64,000 nucleotides of DNA from Tridacna crocea. Taxonomy: Eukaryota; Mollusca; Bivalvia; Cardiida; Cardiidae. The stretch is from NCBI GenBank assembly GCA_943736015.1, contig OX031057.1, forward strand, positions 37,906,501 to 37,970,500. The letters are read 5' to 3'. Below the pieces are notes generated by a model that saw only the letters and a program-made list of their open reading frames with translations, made no database searches and was not told the origin of the DNA. A program made the position numbers and the translations under genes. This document shows, piece after piece, positions 10,896 to 23,200 of the stretch. Each line of letters opens with the position of its first letter. Within the stretch, counting starts at the first letter, position 1.

Positions 10896-10989
10896 TGTTC
10901 AACTGGATCATATATGCAAATAATTTTCAAAGCCTTATTGCTGATTTAAGTCACTAGCAAGAAGGCAAGATAATACCTTGACTATCCAC

Positions 10990-11315
10990 ACTCTCTGTGC
11001 CGAGCACGGTGGTGCAATCGGTAGTGTAAAGAACCTGAAACCATGGCGTTGCTGGTACGAATCCTCAGCTCGGCGAGCTTTTCCATGGATTGATGGAATA
11101 TGTAGCCATTGCGACAGGATTCATTCCTTGCTCACCGCTGATCACAGTTTCAACGATTGTCATGCGGCCAGTGGTTCGGGGATATTGATTTGTGAAGTGA
11201 AAGAAACTTAAGGCCTCATTTAGTGGAAAAGTGCACTGACCACAACGATATAAATGAAATAATATTGAAAACAGCGTTAAGCACCAAACCAACAGACAAA
11301 CAAACACCCCCTGAT
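10990..11315 (+). mobile_element. tRNA-derived SINE, old
   Basis: Head with an A-box-like GGTGCAATCGGTAG and a B-box-like GGTACGAATCC, then a body and a tail AAACAGCGTTAAGCACCAAA with (CAAA)n. The tail matches that of the 14962 SINE. Confidence 0.6.
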
Positions 11316-11369
11316 TCTTTATCGTTTGTCTCAGTGGTATAATTTCCATATGACCACGCGAAGAGGCAA

Positions 11370-11596
11370 TAAATCATTACCACACAATCCCTACTTTTGA
11401 CGACCTGAGAAAGAAGCCTTTAGAAAACATTGTGGGAAAAGGAGAAAATGCTGGTAACCAGCATTTTCTCCTTTTCCCACAATGTTTTCTATCTTTCACA
11501 AAACAAATTTCAAATTTTGGGTCACTTTTATTTTGTCGTCTGCAAATGCTTTTGATTTGGACAGGCCTAAAATTTTATCGTTTGGTAATGAGTTAA
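11370..11596 (-). mobile_element. TPM MITE, near full length
   Basis: Perfect core palindrome. The right TTAA (11593-11596) is directly followed by a different foldback (11597-11772). Confidence 0.9.
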
Positions 11597-11772
11597 GACA
11601 TTTGCGTAAAGTTTTGTCTCGGATCAGCCTGCGCAGTCCACGCATGCTAATCGGAAACAACACTTTCTGTTTTTTCATAATTTTCTGTTATGTGCAAGTC
11701 TACTATACCACAAAATCTAATGTTGTCATAAAGTGCAATCTCGGATTAGCCTGCCCCTATTCATGTGTTGCA
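11597..11772. mobile_element. GGATTAGCCTGCGCAG foldback, truncated
   Basis: Same family as 34557-34823 and 48688-48952: ATTTGCGTAAAGT then CTCGGATCAGCCTGCGCAG, and an inner AAGTCTACTATACCACAAAA. The right arm is cut short. Confidence 0.7.
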
Positions 11773-11896
11773 GGCCAAATGATACAAAAGAGCGGCAGTC
11801 TGAGAAAACAGGATTTTACGCATCTTCAAAATGCATCAAACCAAGCAAATAGTCACATATCATCGATGCATTTTGTCTTATGCTGAGTCATGTTGT

Positions 11897-12015
11897 AGAA
11901 AGGTCTTCTGACATGCAGAATATTTACCAGTAACAAAAAGTGTCGACCAGGGTCAGCCTGCGCAGACTGACTTGGGTTGATTCTTTTTTACAGATGCAGT
12001 AGACTTATCATTTTA
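11897..12015. mobile_element. Foldback with GGTCAGCCTGCGCAGACTGAC core
   Basis: A short MITE with core palindrome around GCGCAG and a CAGATGCAGTAGACTTATCA tail; relatives at 21602, 24717, 35880 and 42752. Confidence 0.6.
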
Positions 12016-12329
12016 TAGAGCAAGACCCAAAATATTAAAACTACATGTATGTTTTTCCCTAGACAATGGGTCTTGTAACTAGACAATAATATAGAAAAAC
12101 AAGTTCACACTTTTAAGGAAGAATCAATCGATCAATCAAACTTGGCCATGTTTAGATTTAGTCATTACTTTCCAAATTTTATATTCTGCAAATATCGAAA
12201 TATGCATTTCATTGTAATGCATGTGTCGTAACAAGTCGAAGTTAAATAAATCAACTGCAACATGGTTACCGTCCTTGCAGAGACTCATCATGTAGCTAAA
12301 TTTAAGCCCAGGCACGACTCAAACACCTT

Positions 12330-12405
12330 AGCAAATAGTATAGATCAAAATCAGACTGCACAGAATGCACAGTCTGACCTTAGATCTACACAGTCCGATA
12401 AGGCG
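12330..12405. mobile_element. GATCAAGATCAGACTGCA hairpin MITE, decayed
   Basis: GATCAAAATCAGACTGCACA, then TGCACAGTCTGACCTTAGAT: an inverted pair of the family's arm. Confidence 0.6.
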
Positions 12406-12424
12406 ACATCTTGCCCCAAAAGTG

Positions 12425-12850
12425 CCTTTGAAATACCGAAATCTTGGTTTTTACAATGAGAAAATGCTGGTTTTCTGACTACACTTTCCTGTCGCAAATT
12501 TACTGTTGCTGAAAAGCTTTAAATTTGGATGCATTCAAGAATATTTCGTTTGGTACAGGGTTAAACACCATGGTGTCATGGCCTGGTGTCCGTCGTGAGT
12601 TTGTCCGTCCACGCGTGCCTTTCATTTTATTTCAAACATCTTCTCTGAAACTACTCATCCAATTTTGATGAAACTTTACAGAAATTATGCTGGCATGGTC
12701 TTCTTCAGAGTTTCTTGAAAACAAAACTGATTTCCTCAAAAACTCTGGTTGCCATGGCAACTAAAATGAAAAATTCTGAAAATCTTCTTGTCTGAAGCCG
12801 TAAAGGCAAGGGCAACAAAGTTTGGCATGTAGCTTTATCTAAAAGACATC
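12425..12850. repeat. Decayed TPM copy and a dispersed repeat fragment
   Basis: 12425-12565 keeps GAGAAAATGCTGG and TTTCGTTTGGTACAGGG from TPM. 12600-12850 has the animal-repeat phrase CATCCAATTTTGATGAAACT and CTCTGGTTGCCATGGCAACT, which is non-coding. Confidence 0.5.
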
Positions 12851-12992
12851 TACTTCACTGAGATAATGCTGAAAATGACAATAAACACGATAAAATCAAT
12901 TATGTCAATGGGCAAATAGTATACTGACTATAAAACCAAGATTCTGAAATGATAAAATAATCATCATCTTAGCTACATTTTGTACTTAAAAC

Positions 12993-13213
12993 TTAACCAA
13001 ACAACAAAATTTCAAGCCTGTCCAAATTGAATGCATTTGAAGACGACAAGATAAACATGGCTCCAAAAAATTTAAAAGTATTTTCAGAAGGGAATAAAAC
13101 ATTGTGGGAAAAGGAGATGCTGGTAACCAGCATTTTCTCCTTTTTCCACGACGTTTTCGAAATCTTCCTTTATCCAAGGTCATTCATACATAGTGTTGTA
13201 TAATAATTTAATA
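12993..13213 (+). mobile_element. TPM MITE, diverged
   Basis: Left half and hairpin are present; five bases are missing from the left arm (GGAGATGCTGG), leaving an asymmetric palindrome. The right end is AT-rich and lost. Confidence 0.8.
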
Positions 13214-13810
13214 AAGGGATAATATGAAAAAACAAACTTCAAGTTATTCTGTAAATGTGTGTTCGATATTTTTCTTAAACAATTTTCACATAAGTTCTTG
13301 AATGGTATCTATAACATGTTTTTTTTTTCTCTATTTTCAAGTACTAATGAAACTGCTGCTGACATAAACAGTGACTCCATACCGCTGCATGTTTAGTTAA
13401 TACAAGTTCAACCCATGGTCTGACATATGGGAAAGTTTTTAGCTGAAACTGAAGACAGAAACATACTTGATAGAACAGGACGTTTTCTGTTTGATGTTAA
13501 CTCCGACAATAGTCGGGAAGTATAGTGGCTGCCTGAGTAAACACCATCGTCCAACATATGTACGTTTTGTATCTGTAATTGACCACAGATATCTGGTAGA
13601 ACATGTTCTACCGTAGTTGATGCTACCAATAGCTGGTTGTGTAATCAAACACTGTAATCTAGCATACAAAAAAGTCTTTAAGCTGTCACTGACAACAGCA
13701 AATCTTCATGGTGGAATTGGGTAGTTCCATGTTTGTTGATGGGATAATTGGCACCAGTCTACATGTAGTTGTTAGATAAAAACACTAACAGTCTGACAAC
13801 AACTTTTTGT

Positions 13811-13816
13811 TTTATT
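13811..13816 (-). terminator. Candidate UCHL5 polyadenylation signal
   Basis: AATAAA on the minus strand about 410 bases after the UCHL5 stop, the first canonical hexamer I found downstream. If used, the 3' UTR would include the decayed TPM copy around 13850-14015. Confidence 0.35.
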
Positions 13817-13819
13817 CAT

Positions 13820-14015
13820 TTAACCTACAATTTCACGCTTTCATGGCTCCAACGATAAAGGCTTTTGAAAACAGTGTGGAAAAAGGAAAAAAGGTCGGTC
13901 ACCAGTTTTCACTCCTTTTCTCACAATGCTTTCTTCAGTTTCAGAGACTATTTTCACCATTTGAAACACGCTAATTTGTTGTCTGGAAATGCTTTCTATT
14001 TGAACTAATCTTACA
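13820..14015 (-). mobile_element. TPM MITE, decayed, in the UCHL5 3' region
   Basis: AGGCTTTTGAAAACAGTGTGG and later GTTGTCTGGAAATGCTTTC. The palindrome has many mismatches. Confidence 0.6.
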
Positions 14016-14226
14016 CAAAATGAAGTAATGTCCATTGCTTTCTGTTCATGAGCCTTGTGCATGGATTCAGAAAATAAGTTCATCAGATGAAGTTTTGAAA
14101 TTCTGCAGCTGAACCTTTTTTTTTTTACAAAATGTTGTAATGAATGGAGAAATTGCTCTCAATTCTGGAATGGACTGCCAACTCTGTAACAAGTTGAATA
14201 TTTCTTTTTATGGAATTTATCCAGGT

Positions 14227-14280
14227 CTATTTAACTGTCTTTGCTTTCTCCCCTTTTTTCTTTGCTGCAGTCTCTTTTGC
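14227..14280 (-). CDS. UCHL5: UCHL5 coding exon 11 (C-terminus and stop)
   Basis: 17 codons and a TAG after a TCTTCAACAG acceptor: [17 protein letters not shown] (human ends AKEKQNAKKAQETK). The basic KEKE-like tail is the family's usual end. Confidence 0.94.
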   Translation of the reverse strand, partial: AKETAAKKKGEKAKTVK

Positions 14281-17200
14281 CTGTTGAAGATACAATACAA
14301 AATATGGGTATTTCTACCATATCAATTCTCATAGAATAATCATTTTCACCTTATCTATAGCCTGTGGAGACTGCACCAACAGGATAAGTCATCATTAGCT
14401 AGCAGCCTGATCTTGGTTGACTTTTTGTAAGGTGTTCATCTTTATTTCGATTATATTGCTCCATGGCATAAGAGAACACATGCAGAAATAAAGAATCTGA
14501 ACATCAGCCAGGGATGATCACTGATGGCACAGACTGCCAAACTGACAGATGATCTTATCTTGTTGATCAAGATTTTTAAGTATACTTTAACGTGGCATTT
14601 TCAACTTTATTTCAGACTTATTGCAATAGCCAATGAACCTATCCAGATTTTCCTGGACTTTTTTTAAGTAGTTACCAGACATTATTTTAGACTTGTCCAA
14701 ATCAAAAGCATTTGAAGACGACAGAATAAAAGTGATGGAAATTTTAAAAAATGTTTTGTGAAGGGTAGAAAACATTGTGGGAAAAGTAGAAAATGCTGGT
14801 TACCAGCATTTTCTCCTTTTCCCACAATGTTTTCAAAAGGCTTTTTTTCCGGAAGCCTCAAAAGTAGGGATTGTGTGGTAATGGGTTAATCTGTACTCTG
14901 CACAATATTTTTCTCAACCCACTGGCAGCTTTCTCACATAATCATCGTTGAACACAATGATTGGGTCCTGTGTGGCTCAGTGGTAAAGTGCAGGACTCCT
15001 GATCTGGAGGTCCCGGGTTCGAGCCTCACTAGCTTCACTAGGTTTTTTCACAGGAGTGTCCTTGGGCATGAAACATGAATATGTGAACTGTCTCCGTGAT
15101 TTGACTGAAGTAACGATGAAAGCGGCGTAAAACACCATTCAAACAAACAAACATGAAACAATGATCCTGGTGCAACAGGAATGAAACCCTGTCACAACGA
15201 CTATCATCAATCCTAAGAAAGAAATTAGTAAGCTGGGAATTAAAACCTGCAACCAGTTTCAAGTCCTGTACCCTCCTGCCATGGCTACGGGATCAGCAGT
15301 GGTGAAGGTTCTTGTTAATGCCCTACAAACCTATGGGCATAACAGATAGAAAGTAACACTGTAAGCATGTAGTTAAGTAATTATAATGACACAATTTTCA
15401 ATAATCATGCTCTGTCAAGTATTATTTACTTTACGCCCATTCTTACCTTCTCTACTAAGGGAACAAGTTGTTTCTGTTCAGCTAATATCTTCAGCAACTC
15501 CATAATAAAAGGGAGGTAATTGTGTTTTCTTCTAATATTTTCTACCTGTCATCAACAGAATAAAAGAGTATATGGGTTATTTCTACTCTAAAAGCTTTGA
15601 AAACCTGTATATGGTAATTTGCTTTTCCCCAGAGATAAAATAAACTGTCACACCTTTTTTTCTTTGCTGATGACAATTATGGGATTTGCTTTTTGAAAGG
15701 GGAGAAAATGATTAAATGCCATTTACTAGTTTTCTTCCATTCTCACAATAATTTCCAGTCTTTTTCACCAGGTCATTCAAATGTACTATTACTTTGTAAA
15801 GGGTTTTTTTATCTTAGAAAGATCAATTATACCACATGCCACATTTTATGCTCCAAATCATGAAATATCTCCCAAAAGACACAAATCTCTTTAACCCTTT
15901 ACCAAACAGTCCCTGGTTTTTACGACCCTGAGATAGAAGCCTTTTGAAAGCATTGTGGAAAAGGGAGAAAATACTGGTAACCAGCATTTTCTCTTTTTTT
16001 TAAAATGTATTCTACTCTGCTGGAAAGAAATTTCGATGTTTGAGTTATCTTTATTTTGTCGTCTGCAAGTGCATTAAATTTGGACCAGTGTAAAATTTTG
16101 TCGTTGAGTAAAGGGTTAAGGCAATATCTCCAAGTTTTTCTCTGAACATTTCTCTTTCTTACTTAGTCAGTTTTAAATAAATATTATGATAAAAAAAAGA
16201 CATGTCTAAGTTTGGTAAATTATAGGAATCTGTTTCTATAGCTTCCTTCGACTATTTATCACTCAATCTGAGTTTAACAACATGATAGAAGAAGGTTTTT
16301 GAACACACTTTGGGAAATTGGTAAATGCAATGTCTGCTCTTTCAAAGATAAAATCTCACAATTTGAGTCATTTTTATCATAAATGCAAGTTCTTTGGATT
16401 CAGACAAGTCCATAATCAAATTTTCACATTTCAAACTATCATTATTTGTGTACTATTCTACTTTAGACTTGGACAAGTTTACCTTGTACTTCTTCATTTT
16501 CTTATCTTCATCAGCTATTAACATGTTTAACTGGCTTATCTGTGATTTTAAGGTGTCTGTTTCCATACCTCCACCCTGCAAAATTAAATGACATCTTTCA
16601 ACATTTTCTTGGTCATATTACAGTAAAACAGTGGACCAATTCATGTTTGTCCCAGGTTTCCTCAGTATTTTAGGCTTGGACTAAGCAGAAAATCTCAGTG
16701 AAATAAAAAAAAACCTACTACCTGATTATAATTGTGTAAACATTGTGAGAATTGTCCGATAGATTAGAAATGACTTTTGCAATTGGACTTTTTTTCTATT
16801 TGTCAATTTTCTGCCAGTCCAAAGAGCAGTATTCCTCATTGCTAACCAACATTTTCTCCTTTTCCCACAAAGTTTTCTGTCCCAGAGCGAATTTCAATTT
16901 ATGAGCCCCTTCTTTAATGTTCTCTGAAAAAGTTTCAGATATGGACGTCTAAAATTTGTTATTTGATAAAGAATTATCTAGCAAATGAAATCATTTTTAG
17001 ATATTATTGAGGACATTGGAAAAAGAGCCACGGCTTGTATCTAGCTTTGAAATCGTTTCTTATCAATCATGCTTTAAAAGCTTCTGTTAAAATTGCTACT
17101 AAAGCATTGCACCTCACCGATTGTGGGGTATTTAGATAAAACATTAAAGTTTACTTACGTCCAGTTGAGAACACAAAAGTTGAACTCTCTTCTCATAACA

Positions 17201-20200
17201 CATTTTCCTATCAGATACTATTGCCATAAGGTTAAAATGTATTTCATCTGCACTATACCTGGAAAAGAGAAAAGAATGTGGACAAATTGCCACGCAATGG
17301 AATAAGTCATACTGTGAAAAGTGGATTTAATGTGTTTGTAGGTACAGGCTGACTTGGATTGAAACTTTTTGAATTGATGTAATATCTGCATGTCGAAGGG
17401 CAAATCTATTCATAAATTCTTTTGGCTGTAGGACAACATGGAGATTGATGATTATGCAATGAATTGCTTGGTAGTATGCATCACTTAGTTAATCAATAGT
17501 GTAAGGCTTAACCCTTTCCCAAACGACAAACTTTTGGACTAGACTAAGTTGAAAGCATTTGCAGACAACAATTCAACTCTTGCTGAAAAGATGATTTCTG
17601 TCTATGATAGGGTAGAAAACATTGTTGGAAAAGGAGAAAATGCTGGTTATCAGCATTTTCTCCTTTTCCCACAATGTTTTCAAAAGGCTACTATTCCAGA
17701 CCCGTAAAAACCAGGGATTGTTTGGGAAAGGGTTAAATGTTAATGCAAAAGTGGACATATTGACTGAATCTGATTGGTCAATTCAATTTTCAGCAGTTCT
17801 CTGATGTTTCAAAAGGTGACTGCATAGTTTATTTAGACTTTCTGGCAGGTAATACTGTAGGGCACCTTGTCCTATACATTGGGTTGTAGAAGGTAAACTT
17901 TGTTGAAATACATGTGCCTATGGGCAAGGATCAGAAACATACCACATGTGTATCATATACAGTCTGGATACTTGTTTTCTACCACAGTCACAACAAAAAG
18001 TCAAGGGAAATGAACATAAGAACTCACTTTTGCATTCTTTTCTCTAATATTGGTTTCACATAGTCTAACCACTCTGTGCCTTCAGCTATTGCACCTGAAA
18101 ATGTCAAATTAAACTTTATGTGATAACAAACGCTAGAATGTCAAAAGTTTTTTAAAGGTGGCCCTTCAGAATTTGGGACAAAAATTTTACAAAAATACAG
18201 AAAAATCATCCTAATACTCCCAAAGCCTTATAATTTCCATTCATAAAATCCCAGAAGTCGAAAACCATCCGCCAACATGAGAAATTAGAGATTTACTACA
18301 GCCCAGGTTGACACTTGAGGGAAACATCGTCTATTTTTACATCAGCAACTTGCTCATTTACATACTGGAAATATAGAGACAAAGTTTCAAACATAGCGTC
18401 TGAAGTTCTGGACATACAGGAAGATAATTACATGTTTGTTATGTTAAGGAATTTAAGAGTCATTAGTCACATGTCCGTCACTTAACATTCCCAAAATGCT
18501 TTTTTGATTTTTGGCGGGAGATCTAAAAATAGCTTAAGAGGCTACGTAGCCTTTTAAGGGAATACCACCAAAAAATTTTTTTTTGTAATTTTATGATTTC
18601 TTAATTATTGATGACTTGTATTAATTTTTCATATTAATTTCAGTGATATATACATTTTTTAATTTGTGCAATGTGAAAAATCTAAATATCCACCATTAAT
18701 GTTCAGAAATGTCTAACCTAAAATCTTTCATTACTGAAAAAAATGGAGCTGTCACTGAATGTGACTTAACTCTTTACCACACGAGAAAATTTTAGACTGG
18801 TCGAAATTGAAAGCATTTGCAGACGACAAAATAAAGGTGACTGAAAAATTGAAAGTTGTTCTGGGAAGGGTAGAAAACACTGTGGGAAAAGGAGAAAATG
18901 CTGGTTACCAGCATTTTCTCCTTTTCCCACAGTGTTTTCAAAAGGCTTCTCTCTCAGGGGCATCATAAGTAGGGATTGTATGGTAATGGGTTAAAATACC
19001 TCTGCCAGCGCTTTGACAGAAACAGGCAATTCAACGAAAAACTTTTCATTTTGCGGTGATATAATAAATTGTATTTTTTCAAAGGCTCCAAACACAGTTT
19101 CGGTGCAAGATCTAGACAGAGTCCAGTCATAATACAAAATAACCAGCATTTTATCCTTTTTCAAACCTAATCAAAACAAATTTCAATGTGAGTCAAATTG
19201 TCCTTTTCCGATCTCTTTTAGAAAGTTATTTTTTTTCCCCGCAGGGTCAGCATAAAGGGGTTGTTTGGAAAAGAGTACCAACCTAGATCTATTGGTCCAT
19301 CTTTAAGGCCATCTAATTCATACAATCTCCCATCGATGGGTAGATATCCGACAAAATGGTAAACATCATCATCCTTCTTGGCCATTTTTTCATCAAATTC
19401 AAACATCTGCTGTCTGAAATAAACAGTTACAAAAAAATTTTAATACAAGAAAATCACCCGTATAAAAATATCCAGCACTTCCTTCTATTCCCATGTTTTC
19501 TGCCTTTTCATTGGCTTATCCCATTATTTGAGCTACATAAAGGTGACAATCCATTACTGGAAAGTTGATGCAAAAGTCTTTTTACCTAGTTTTAACATTT
19601 TTTTTCCTACGAGTAACTAACACATGCACTTTCCAAACAATAACAGATTGTCGTCTTCACAATTATTTTCATACTTATATTATGGTATGATTTAAATAAA
19701 AATTTAAGTGTGTTTTAAATCTGGTTTTGTTTATTTTTTTGGCTGTAATTGAGCTTTTTAACTTTTCACTAAACAACAAAAAAGCTTTTGTCAATACCTT
19801 AGAGGAGAAATCAGGCCTGTTTTAGCTCCAGATTTATCTAAACTGCTAATCATAGCTGAGAGAATTGGACGAGGTAGGGTTTTATTGAGTAAACATTGTT
19901 TTTTTACTTTGAAATTCAAAGTAATGGTTGTCGCGTAGGAAAGTGGTTCGGTTCTGTACCCAGGATGCCCAAATTAGATAGATGAGTATTTATAGAATGC
20001 CATCTGGCTAGAGATAATGATTCACTGACGATTACAAAAAAATTTGAGACTTAGAAAAGGACTACTTTCTGAAAATCTCAACCAGTACTCATATCATATT
20101 GTGGGTATTTTCCAAAGGTTGATCTAGACTCATCACAGGATTAAAACCTGCAATTCCGATGTAACAGGCAAACACTGCACCCATATACCAATGACTCTCA

Positions 20201-23200
20201 CAACAAAATCTTATTTTTCAAGTAACCGACTAATTCTGCCTCACATACAGTTAGAATAACATCTCACATGGGTGCAAACAGTCTGCTGCAATTGCCTCTT
20301 CTGTAAAATGTTTAGTCAGATAATGGAGTTATTGACCCTTTACCTTACAATCCGGAGTATAATTCTTTACCACACGAGAAAATTTTAGACTGGTCCTAAT
20401 TGAAAGCATTTGCAGACGACAAAATAAAGGTGACTTGAAAAAACTGAAATTTGTACTGGGAAGGGTAGAAAACACTGTGGGAAAAGGAGAAAATGCTGGT
20501 TACCAGCATTTTCTCCTTATCCCACAGTGTTTTCAAAAGGCTTCTTTCTCAGGGGCGTCAAAAGCAGGGATTGTGTGGTAATGGGTTAATTAAATGACTG
20601 TGAGAAAAGAAGACTTGAAAACCTTGTTGGAAAAGGAGAAAATGTCGGTAACAAGCATTTTCTCCTTCTCCCACAATGTTTGCTATCCTATCAAAGACAG
20701 AAATCATCATCTGAGCTACATTTAAGGTAGTAGACCCCTAATGCCTCTAGTGCTAAATTGCATAAAGTTTTCTTGATAGTTGATAAATACAGATTTATAC
20801 TGGTATAATACTTTTGAACATTTTTAACAGACTAGAAATTTCTATATGCCTATACTGAAATTATTTGTAGATACTTTTGTTTGTTTTCAGAAAAGGGAGG
20901 TAATTACTATCTCTCTTTGTAATGAAAATAACTATAATGGTTCTAGATCTATAAATGATTATTCTAAGAAAAGACAAAAAGGGAAAAGTGGCTTGGTTAA
21001 AGTAGTACAATAACACTCTTTTTTAATCACAGCGAATTTTGTAGGATAATGTTATTGTGGAAATAGCTGTTTTCTATTAGGGGTCTACTACGTTAATTTG
21101 ACAGGTGCAAATGCTTTCAATTTGTTTAGGTCCAAAATGGTACTGTTTGGTAAAGTGACAGCCAATATCTTGAGTATTACCAGAGATGCCAGAAAATGCC
21201 AGTTTTTACAATGACTCCAATATCTATGGCTGAGGAAATACCTTTTAACTCTTTCCCAAATGGAAAATTTTGGACCAGACCAAATTCATAGCATTTTGCA
21301 GATGGCAAATTAACATTTGCTAAAAAGACGATTTTTCTATATGATAGGGTAGAAAACATTGTGGGAAAAGGAGAAAACGCTGGTTACCAGCATTTTCTCC
21401 TTTTCCCACAATGATTTCAAAAGGCTTCTATTCCTGACCTGTAAAAACCAGGGATTTTTTGGGAAAGGGTTAATGTATCCCTGTGATGAATGATTCCAAT
21501 CAAGACATAAAAATAATTATGGATATAACATAGCCACTTTTATTTTTTTAACAACCCACGTAATCTTGAGGCAGATTGGTCATTGAACATACAGAAAACT
21601 AACCAATAACGAAAAGTGGACTGCGCAGGCTGACCTGGGTTGATACTTTTTGCAGATGCATTAAGACCCCTTTTCATAGGGCATGGCTCCTGTATATTTG
21701 TCGGAGATCAATTTAGCTAGAATTGTTTACCTTGAAAAACTGTTGTGTACTTGCTTGATGATGTCGGAATTGCTAAGACTTAATCCCCTCAACTGCAAGA
21801 CATGAAATACAATATGTATGTAGTGACCACACAAGTAGGCTATGCTGATCCTGAATTGTTCACCTGAGCCTGTTTTACTTTGAGAACATAATGGAAAGTA
21901 GTTATTCTTTTTCTCAGAAAGGAACTACTGGCTTACTTTTTACCTGGCTAAATTCTTAATGATCTCATGAAAACAAACATTCAGATCAAGTTTGATGAGC
22001 ATCAGTGAAAAAGTGGCTTGGCAGGTATACATAAGTTTTTTTTCTAAAAAGAGTTGTCCTAGTGACCAACTTTTTGAACCAAATCATTCTGTGTCCAATC
22101 TAGTTCTAGATGTATTCAAGCCAAACATTCTGACCAACTTTCGTAGGAATTGCACTTAAAATGTAGCTTCTACAGTGTACACAAGGTTTTCAAAGATTTG
22201 ACCTGGTGACCTACTTTTTGATATGACATAACCCATTTTCAAACTTGCCAAGGATATCATTGGGCAAACAATCATGCAAAATGCTTTTTTAGTGAAGCTG
22301 CAGAAAGGGACAACAAAACTGTGCAGAGCTCCAGATAGCAGGAGTGATTTTGATTTCAAATTGAAAATATTATTTATTCTCAACTAAACCCTATGCTATG
22401 GTTACTCATTGAGACGATTTAAATGAGTACCCACAAAATAGGGTATGGAAGAGAAATAATGGATATAGAATACCATCACTCCCTCTAATCTGGAACTCTG
22501 CTGTGTCAAAAATGTTTTCAGGGATACATGCCCTTCTTGTAATGGGTTCCTCTTTTGATATTTCATGACTATCTAGTGTTTAAACAACTTTGGTAAGCAC
22601 AGAATTTTATAACTAGCTGGCATTTCAAGTAAACAACTTTGGTAAGGACAGAGATATAAGAAAACGTGAAAAGTTTTTGCACAACAATGAAGTTGATAAT
22701 GATGCTTGCAATGACAGAGCCATTGCTATGTAAACATTTTCTTCAAAAACTGAAGAGGTTAAAAATGGACTTACAGACGGGTCAAAATTCTGTGAGAATT
22801 CTTTGAAAGATGTGAGGGTCTCTCCGAGTTTCAGATCTGGATGTTTGCAGTTGAGCAGAACACTAAGTATAGCTTGTGTAGCACAGGCATTATTTATAAC
22901 CTACATATAGAAAGAAAGAATCAACAAAATCAATTTTCTTCACAATAACAACAAAAAATGCAAGACCACACAAACTTAAGCTCATAATAAACCTTTATCA
23001 CACAATCCTGAGGCACCCTGAAAAGTAGGCTTTTTGACAACATTTTGGGAAAAGGCAGGGGATTTTCTTCCTTTCCTGCGGCGCCGAATTTCGGCCCCAT
23101 TCCCAATTGCAAAAAAAGTAGTTTTTTCCCAATTCCATTAAATAAAATTCCCAATTAGACGCTAGAAAAAGACGATAGTCTGATGTATCAGTTAGGGTTT

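Noticed and set aside
14967-15035. tRNA gene
   Set aside because: Same reasoning: it is the head of a SINE with an ACAATGAT duplication.
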